Source: Cloacibacillus sp.
Lineage (GTDB): Bacteria; Synergistota; Synergistia; Synergistales; Synergistaceae
Direction: 5' to 3'
NCBI GenBank assembly: GCA_036655895.1
Contig: JAVVPF010000013.1
Span: forward strand, 1 to 64,000
DNA: 64,000 bases
Shown: in pieces, positions 59,094-64,000 of the stretch
Numbering within the stretch: the first letter of the stretch is position 1
Layout: each line of letters opens with the position of its first letter
The notes under the pieces: model-generated
Told to the model about the DNA's origin: nothing
Seen by the model: the letters and a program-made list of their open reading frames with translations, nothing else
The model's database searches: none
Translations under genes and position numbers: made by a program

Positions 59094-61934
59094 TTATTTT
59101 GATATTTCCTTCATTCTGCCTATGACCTCGCCGAGCCGTTTTATCTTATCTCCGTACTGCCCCCATTCTCCCGCGCGCTGCGCGTTCTGCGCGGCCTCGT
59201 AAAGCGACTGGGCCTCCGCGGCGAGAGCGCCTATGTTTTCGTCGGCGATGCCGCTGTGCTGCGCAGCGGGCGACGAACCTGTCACCGTCGTCGTGCCGGT
59301 TGAAACGGAAACTCTCTGTCTCATCAATTTTTCAAGCGCGCCGCCGAAATCTTCCGCCCACGCGACGCGTCCTCCGGTGGAGACGATGACGCGTTTGAGC
59401 TCCGGCAGTTCGCCTTTTTCAGCTTTGAGGTAGAGCGGCTGTACATAGAGCAGAGATTTGCCTATCGGCACGACGAGGAGGTCTCCGCGTATGACGTCCG
59501 AACCGCGCTGGCTCCAGAGCGAAAGCTGGGCCGATATCTCCGGGTTCTGGTCGATGAGCGCCTCCACCTGTCCTGGGCCGTAGATGAGCTTCTGCTTCGG
59601 GAACTGATAGACCATCAGCTCGCCGTAGCGCTCCGCGTCGCAGCGTCCCGCCATCCATCCGATGAGGTTGTCGCGGCCAAGCGGCATGTATGGCACGATG
59701 ATTGAAAATTCCGGAGTCTTCTCGCCCCACAGCTTAACTGTGACGTAGTTGGGGCGCACTCTGTGCTCGCGCCCGACCGGAGTCACCTCCCATACGTCCT
59801 CGCGGTTGTAGTAGGTGTTCGTGTCGGTCATGTGATAGGTGCAGAAGACCTCTGTCTGCACCTCGAAGAAATCTTCGGGGTAGCGCATGTGGCGCAGCAA
59901 AGTTTCGGACATCTGGCTCTTGTCTTTGAAGAGTTCGGGGAATATCTTCATCCACGAGCGAATGAGAGGGTCTTTGTCGTTTACGACGTAAAACTCCATG
60001 CGGCCCGTGTAGGCGTCGGCCACGGCCTTTACGCTGTTTCTGATGTAGTTGACGCCACGGAAAAGGCTCAGCGTGCTCTCTCCGCTGTCAAAGGGCTTTG
60101 AATACGGATAGCGGTCGGACCACGTGAAGGCGTCCTGCATCCATTTGATGCGCCCGTCAACAAGAACCGGATAGGTCTCGGCGTCGTAGATGAGAAATGG
60201 CGCTATATCCTCGAAGGCGTGGCGCACGCTCCTGTTGTAGAGCACGCGGCTTTTTTCGTTGAGCGCGCCGGTGAAGAGTATCTCCGTGTCGCGGAATTTC
60301 AGCGTAAAGAGCAGCTTGCGCCAGAAAGAACCGATAGATACGCCGCCGTCGCCGATGTATTCCGAGCGGACGTTTGAATCGCCCATCGGGTAGTCAAATT
60401 CCTTGACGTCGGTCTTGACGAGCACATAAGACGAAAGGTTCGTGCCAAAATATATCTCAGGCCGCGTGAGCGGAATGTCGACTGTAGAACGTACCGGCAG
60501 GTCCTTCATGAAGAAATATGGGAGGCCGCCCGAGGCTATCTCGTTTACCGGGTTCATGACTACGCCGTAGCCGTGAGTAAATTCAAGGTGAGTGTTGACC
60601 CAGGTCGGGTTTTGCAGCTTTGAAAGCTCCAGTTCGCGGACGCCGAGCATCACCTGGCGGCTCTTGCCTCCGATGAGATAGCGGTCGATATAGACGTCGT
60701 TGAAGTCGTAGTAGGTGCGTATGGCCTGCAACTGGCGGTAGGTGCGCAAAAGCGGCGAGTAGTCCCAGAGGCGTATGTTCTGCACCGTCTCGTTGTCGTC
60801 GTTTAGCTCCTGCGGCGTCACCTCAGCCTCTGGAGTGAAGGAAACGGACTTGACTCCGCTCAGGCCGAAGGCGCGCCGCGTGTAGTCCAGATGATAGGAG
60901 AGGTACGGCTTTTCCATCTCATATTCGTTGGGCTTGACGCGGTATTGCTGAACGATGCCCGGCAGCAGGGTGCGCGCGGCCACTCCCGTGACGAAGAGCA
61001 CTCCGATGACGATCAGGGAGAGCTTCCACATAGGACGGAAGAAGTTCACGCAAAGGAGCGCCGCGGCCGCAAACATCGCAAAGGCCAGTATCGTGAGCGC
61101 TGGCAGTATGACGTGCGTGTCGGTGTAGCCCGCGCCGAAGACGACGCCGGTCGGCGAAAATAGCAGCTCATAACGCGCTATCCAGTACCCGGCGCCCCAG
61201 AGGACGAGAATCAATGCTCCAAGCAGCGTGAGGTGCAGCCGAGCCTCCGGCGCAAAATAAAAGGAGCCGGGCTGGAACGATATGAGACGCTTTGAGAAAT
61301 AAATCGCGGCAGACCCTATCAGCGAGAGCATCAAAAGGCCGCGCGCCCACACCTGGACGAACTTTATAAAGGGCAGGCTGAAGACGTAAAAGCCGATGTC
61401 CACCTTAAAGAGGGGATCCGTCTCGCCGAAGGCGGTCGGGTTCATAAATTTCAGAAATTCATGCCACATGCCCATTGCGTTCAGCGCGTTGAGCAGCGCT
61501 GCGACAAAGGCCGCTACTATGAGCGCCCTTCTGAGAAAACGCGTCTTCGCCTCCTCGTCGCGCGTCATCTCGACAAGGCGCGCGGAAGAACGGCGAAAGG
61601 CGATGCTCCAGTTCAGCGCGTATACCGCAAAGGCCGGAACGAAGGCCGCTGCGAAAAGCTCCCACTTGACCCAGAACCTGCGCCAGAAGACAGACTGAAA
61701 ACCCTGCGCCTCAAACCAGTAGAGGTTCGTCATAAAGTCCGCAATCGAGGGCAGCACTATGCCGAAAAGCACGAAAAGCCCGCCTACGAGAAACCAGAAC
61801 TTATTCAACTTCGGAATTTTTATCTCTCTTGCTGGGGACGAGCCGTCGTCCCACCCGGAGCCGTTGTCCCCGTCTCCCGTCGTCCACTCTCGTCCGCCGT
61901 TTTTTATATTTCTGAACAGGTCGTTTATATCCAC
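59094..61934 (-). CDS. UPF0182 family membrane protein
   Basis: Large membrane protein of the UPF0182 family, 946 aa from GTG 61934. Seven N-terminal TM helices (~45-330) are followed by a huge extracytoplasmic domain (~340-900) with the family's repeated motifs around LWDYSPLLRTYRQLQAIRTY and FTHGYGVVMNPVNEIA. C-terminal low-complexity and helical tail (AQSLYEAAQNAQRAGEWGQY). GTG 61934 has GGGGTG 6 bases upstream; GTG 61961 has no SD. The family is common in Actinobacteria, cyanobacteria and anaerobes; function unknown. Confidence 0.9.
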   Translation of the reverse strand: MDINDLFRNIKNGGREWTTGDGDNGSGWDDGSSPAREIKIPKLNKFWFLVGGLFVLFGIVLPSIADFMTNLYWFEAQGFQSVFWRRFWVKWELFAAAFVPAFAVYALNWSIAFRRSSARLVEMTRDEEAKTRFLRRALIVAAFVAALLNALNAMGMWHEFLKFMNPTAFGETDPLFKVDIGFYVFSLPFIKFVQVWARGLLMLSLIGSAAIYFSKRLISFQPGSFYFAPEARLHLTLLGALILVLWGAGYWIARYELLFSPTGVVFGAGYTDTHVILPALTILAFAMFAAAALLCVNFFRPMWKLSLIVIGVLFVTGVAARTLLPGIVQQYRVKPNEYEMEKPYLSYHLDYTRRAFGLSGVKSVSFTPEAEVTPQELNDDNETVQNIRLWDYSPLLRTYRQLQAIRTYYDFNDVYIDRYLIGGKSRQVMLGVRELELSKLQNPTWVNTHLEFTHGYGVVMNPVNEIASGGLPYFFMKDLPVRSTVDIPLTRPEIYFGTNLSSYVLVKTDVKEFDYPMGDSNVRSEYIGDGGVSIGSFWRKLLFTLKFRDTEILFTGALNEKSRVLYNRSVRHAFEDIAPFLIYDAETYPVLVDGRIKWMQDAFTWSDRYPYSKPFDSGESTLSLFRGVNYIRNSVKAVADAYTGRMEFYVVNDKDPLIRSWMKIFPELFKDKSQMSETLLRHMRYPEDFFEVQTEVFCTYHMTDTNTYYNREDVWEVTPVGREHRVRPNYVTVKLWGEKTPEFSIIVPYMPLGRDNLIGWMAGRCDAERYGELMVYQFPKQKLIYGPGQVEALIDQNPEISAQLSLWSQRGSDVIRGDLLVVPIGKSLLYVQPLYLKAEKGELPELKRVIVSTGGRVAWAEDFGGALEKLMRQRVSVSTGTTTVTGSSPAAQHSGIADENIGALAAEAQSLYEAAQNAQRAGEWGQYGDKIKRLGEVIGRMKEISK

Positions 61935-62078
61935 GCTGAGCACCCCTCTGTCGTTTATCACGATTTATTATATTTTTGACCAAATATCGCCCGCTGTCCA
62001 GTAGAAAAGCCATATATCAACTATTATAATGCTTAAAGATCATTATGCTTGAAAAGATCAGCACTTAGGAGGGGAAAA

Positions 62079-62573
62079 ATGCCGCTTACAAAAGAAAAGG
62101 TACACGAGATGCTTGACGCTATGGGCATCTCTTACGAAACGACAGAACACGAAGCCGTCTACACGATAGATGAGATGAAGGAGATAGAGGGTATGCAGAT
62201 AGAAAACGTCTGCAAAAATCTCTTCCTCCGCGACGAGAAGGGCAAACGCCACTTCCTGGTGGTGCTTGACGAGGCAAAGAGCGCGGACCTTAAGGCGATT
62301 CGCGCGCAGATAGGCAGCACGCGGCTCAGCTTCGGCTCCGAAGAACGCCTCATGGACAACCTCGGACTGATAAAAGGCGCGGTCACGCCGCTTGGCGTGC
62401 TCAACGACTGCGCGCATAGCGTCGAGGTGCTCGTGGACGCTGACCTTAAAGGCCGGCCGCGCCTCGGCGTACACCCGTGCGACAACACGGAGACGCTGTG
62501 GCTCTCTTTCGGCGACATCGTGAAGGTTGTCGAAAGCAGAGGCAACAAACTGAGCTTCATCAAGATCCAGTAA
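62079..62573 (+). CDS. Prolyl-tRNA deacylase ProX/YbaK-type
   Basis: Standalone trans-editing domain, 164 aa. Begins LTKEKVHEMLDAMGISYETT with EHEAVYTIDEMKEIEGMQIE (~24-43). The KNLFLRDEKGKRHFLVVLDE block (~48-67) is the ProX hallmark, followed by GAVTPLGVLND (~109). It hydrolyses alanine or cysteine mischarged on tRNA-Pro in characterised members. ATG 62079 with TAGGAGGGG 5-9 bases upstream. Distinct from the other YbaK-like protein at 42909. Confidence 0.88.
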   Translation: MPLTKEKVHEMLDAMGISYETTEHEAVYTIDEMKEIEGMQIENVCKNLFLRDEKGKRHFLVVLDEAKSADLKAIRAQIGSTRLSFGSEERLMDNLGLIKGAVTPLGVLNDCAHSVEVLVDADLKGRPRLGVHPCDNTETLWLSFGDIVKVVESRGNKLSFIKIQ

Positions 62574-62576
62574 ACA

Positions 62577-62621
62577 AAGAGCGCCCCGCGAAAAATATCT
62601 TTCGGGGCGCTCTTGTTTTTT
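62577..62621. terminator. Bidirectional terminator between proX-type gene and acyl-CoA ligase
   Basis: AAGAGCGCCCCG / CGGGGCGCTCTT (62577-62588, 62603-62614), then GTTTTTT; usable in both directions. Confidence 0.85.
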
Positions 62622-62650
62622 CGTTCATTTAATTTTTTTACTTCTCAGCT

Positions 62651-64000
62651 TTACTTATTGATTTTCATCTTTCGAAGCTCGCGTCTTAGCACCTTGCCCG
62701 CCGCGGACAGCGGATATTCCGTGACGAAGCCTATCTTGCGCGGCACCTTGTAGTGAGCGAGGCGCTCGCGGCAGTATTCCATCAGTTCCTTCGGCGTCGC
62801 CTGCGCGCCGTCATTCAAAATCACGAAGGCCTTCACCAGCTCGCCCGCAACGCTGTTTTTCTCGCCGACCGCAACTGCGGAGTGAACGGCTGGATGCGCC
62901 GAGAGCACCGCCTCGACCTCCTGCGGATATACGTTGAAGCCGCTTACGATTATTATGTCCGTGGCCCTGTCTACTATCCTGATGAAGCCGTCCTCGTCTA
63001 TGCGCACGACGTCGCCGGTGTTGAACCAGCCGTCGTGAAAACGCTCCGCCGTATTGGCCGCGTCGCGGAAATAGCCAGGAACGACGGACGGCCCTTTGAG
63101 CCACAGCACGCCCTCTTCGTGTATATCTAGCAGCTCGCCTTCGCGGCTTCGTATCGCAAGCTCGTAATCATGGTACGGCGTTCCCACCGTGCCCAGCTTT
63201 TTTGTCTCTTCAAGGCCGTTTACGGCAACTACGGGCGAACATTCCGTCAGACCATAGCCTTCGAGTATCCCCACTCCGAGGTAGAGCTTCGACTGCTCGT
63301 CCATCTTCACGTTCAGCCGGTCGCCGCCGACAACGACGTGCGTTATGCCGGTCAGATGTTCGTCCTTCTTCGCAAGAGCGCCAAGCAGAAAGGCCATCAC
63401 GGTCGGTACGGCTATTATTCTGTTTGCGCCCGATTCTTTTATCGCGGCGACAGTCTTTTCCACCGGCACGAAGCTCGGGATTATCGTCTGCCGAAGGCCG
63501 CTGCACAGCGGAAGGATGCCAGCTACGTTGTATCCGAAGGTGTGGAAGTTGGGCAGCACGTTCAAAAATACGGCGTCTTCGTCAAGCAGGTGCGGGACAT
63601 GTCCTCCTATCGGCGCTATGTTGCTCAATATGTTTGAATGAAGGCAGCAGACGGCCTTAGGCATCCCGGCTGTGCCGGAGGTGGAAAATATTACCGCCGT
63701 CGCTTCGTCGTCCGGCTCGCCCTGTCTGCTTTGCCACGCGGGCAGTCCCCCTTCAAGCGAGACAGGAACAAGCGGCACGGAGGAGTCAAAGCCGCCCTCC
63801 TTCGCCTTTTCGCAGGCCTCGGACGTCAGCATCACAGCCGCTACATCCAGCATTTTGATGGTGGCGGCGAGGTTTGCCGCGCCGGTGCGCGCGTTGAGCG
63901 GTGCTACGGCCCCGCGAAGGCGCCAGCAGGCGATAGAAAGAGCCAACACCATCGGCGAGTTCGGAAGAAGTATCGCAATCCTCGCGCCGGGACGAAAGCC
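62651..64000 (-). CDS. AMP-dependent acyl-CoA ligase (partial, 5' end beyond window)
   Basis: Adenylate-forming enzyme (long-chain or other acyl-CoA ligase). Frame is open to base 64000; 449 codons visible. Motifs: ATP-binding IFSTSGTAGMPKAV (TSGTxGxPK), YGLTECSPVVAVNG, and DGWFNTGDVVRIDEDGFIRI followed by DRATDIIIVSGFNVYPQEVE; near the end KVPRKIGFVTEYPLSAAGKV has the catalytic Lys. The N-terminal ~60-100 residues are missing. Activates fatty or aromatic acids; substrate not known. Confidence 0.9.
   Translation of the reverse strand, partial: GFRPGARIAILLPNSPMVLALSIACWRLRGAVAPLNARTGAANLAATIKMLDVAAVMLTSEACEKAKEGGFDSSVPLVPVSLEGGLPAWQSRQGEPDDEATAVIFSTSGTAGMPKAVCCLHSNILSNIAPIGGHVPHLLDEDAVFLNVLPNFHTFGYNVAGILPLCSGLRQTIIPSFVPVEKTVAAIKESGANRIIAVPTVMAFLLGALAKKDEHLTGITHVVVGGDRLNVKMDEQSKLYLGVGILEGYGLTECSPVVAVNGLEETKKLGTVGTPYHDYELAIRSREGELLDIHEEGVLWLKGPSVVPGYFRDAANTAERFHDGWFNTGDVVRIDEDGFIRIVDRATDIIIVSGFNVYPQEVEAVLSAHPAVHSAVAVGEKNSVAGELVKAFVILNDGAQATPKELMEYCRERLAHYKVPRKIGFVTEYPLSAAGKVLRRELRKMKINK

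Overview
The window looks like chromosomal DNA of an anaerobic, amino-acid- and peptide-fermenting bacterium of the Synergistota (Cloacibacillus/Synergistes type). The pointers are a GC-rich coding style with many GTG/TTG starts, two complete branched-chain amino acid ABC transporter operons, several peptidases and carriers, an oxygen-sensitive class III ribonucleotide reductase, an Etf/GlcD lactate-oxidation module, and C-terminal Gly-Ser-Cys/hydrophobic/basic tails of the Synerg-CTERM type on surface proteins. The genus is inferred from gene content, not from an rRNA. I see no rRNA, convincing tRNA, CRISPR array or transposase.

Layout. 0-2.8 kb: M20 amidohydrolase and YfcC carrier. 2.8-7.5 kb: LIV transporter operon 1 on the minus strand. 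7.5-10.9 kb: nrdR-nrdD-nrdG with a NrdR box at the promoter. 10.9-16.2 kb: LysE exporter, etfB-etfA-glcD (etfA is frameshifted in this sequence), and lrgAB. 16.2-17.8 kb: prmA-rsmE. 17.9-22.5 kb: LIV operon 2. 22.5-27.2 kb: an AT-richer island with an M14 carboxypeptidase and a decayed peptidase/surface gene, bounded by two 74-base copies of the end of dnaJ plus its terminator. 27.2-33.3 kb: hrcA-grpE-dnaK-(two small genes)-dnaJ under a CIRCE operator. 33.4-36.7 kb: phosphatase-folP-folK-unknown. 36.7-41.8 kb: RpiR regulator, old-yellow-enzyme type reductase, radical SAM protein, XRE/ImmA pair, CitG-like protein. 41.9-50.6 kb: lytic transglycosylase, YbaK-like deacylase, YjiH membrane protein, HicB-like protein, M19 dipeptidase, ThiF-like protein, a CHASE4/degenerate HD-GYP protein, and a YedF-cysteine desulfurase pair linked to selenium metabolism. 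50.6-62 kb: envelope and secreted proteins (LemA, DUF2207, GH18, UPF0182 and several unknowns). 62-64 kb: a second YbaK-type protein and an AMP-dependent acyl-CoA ligase cut by the window edge.

Most interesting: between dnaK and dnaJ lie two small genes (74 and 158 codons) whose products are free-standing copies of the DnaK C-terminal helical lid: one copy in the shorter protein, two in tandem in the longer. Both appear to belong to the CIRCE-controlled heat-shock cluster, so they look like a DnaK-derived accessory system. The gap between them also carries a compact promoter-plus-terminator arrangement on the opposite strand. Other items of note are the dnaJ-end repeat that brackets the surface-protein island, the sensor with a wrecked HD-GYP active site, the broken etfA, and a probable ATT start in the YjiH-type gene.

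The genes work together around peptide and amino acid use: peptidases (M20, M14, M19) and carriers (LIV x2, YfcC, LysE) feed and balance amino acid pools, Etf-GlcD handles 2-hydroxy-acid oxidation, and anaerobic NrdDG supplies dNTPs. The rest is stress response, folate synthesis and envelope maintenance.
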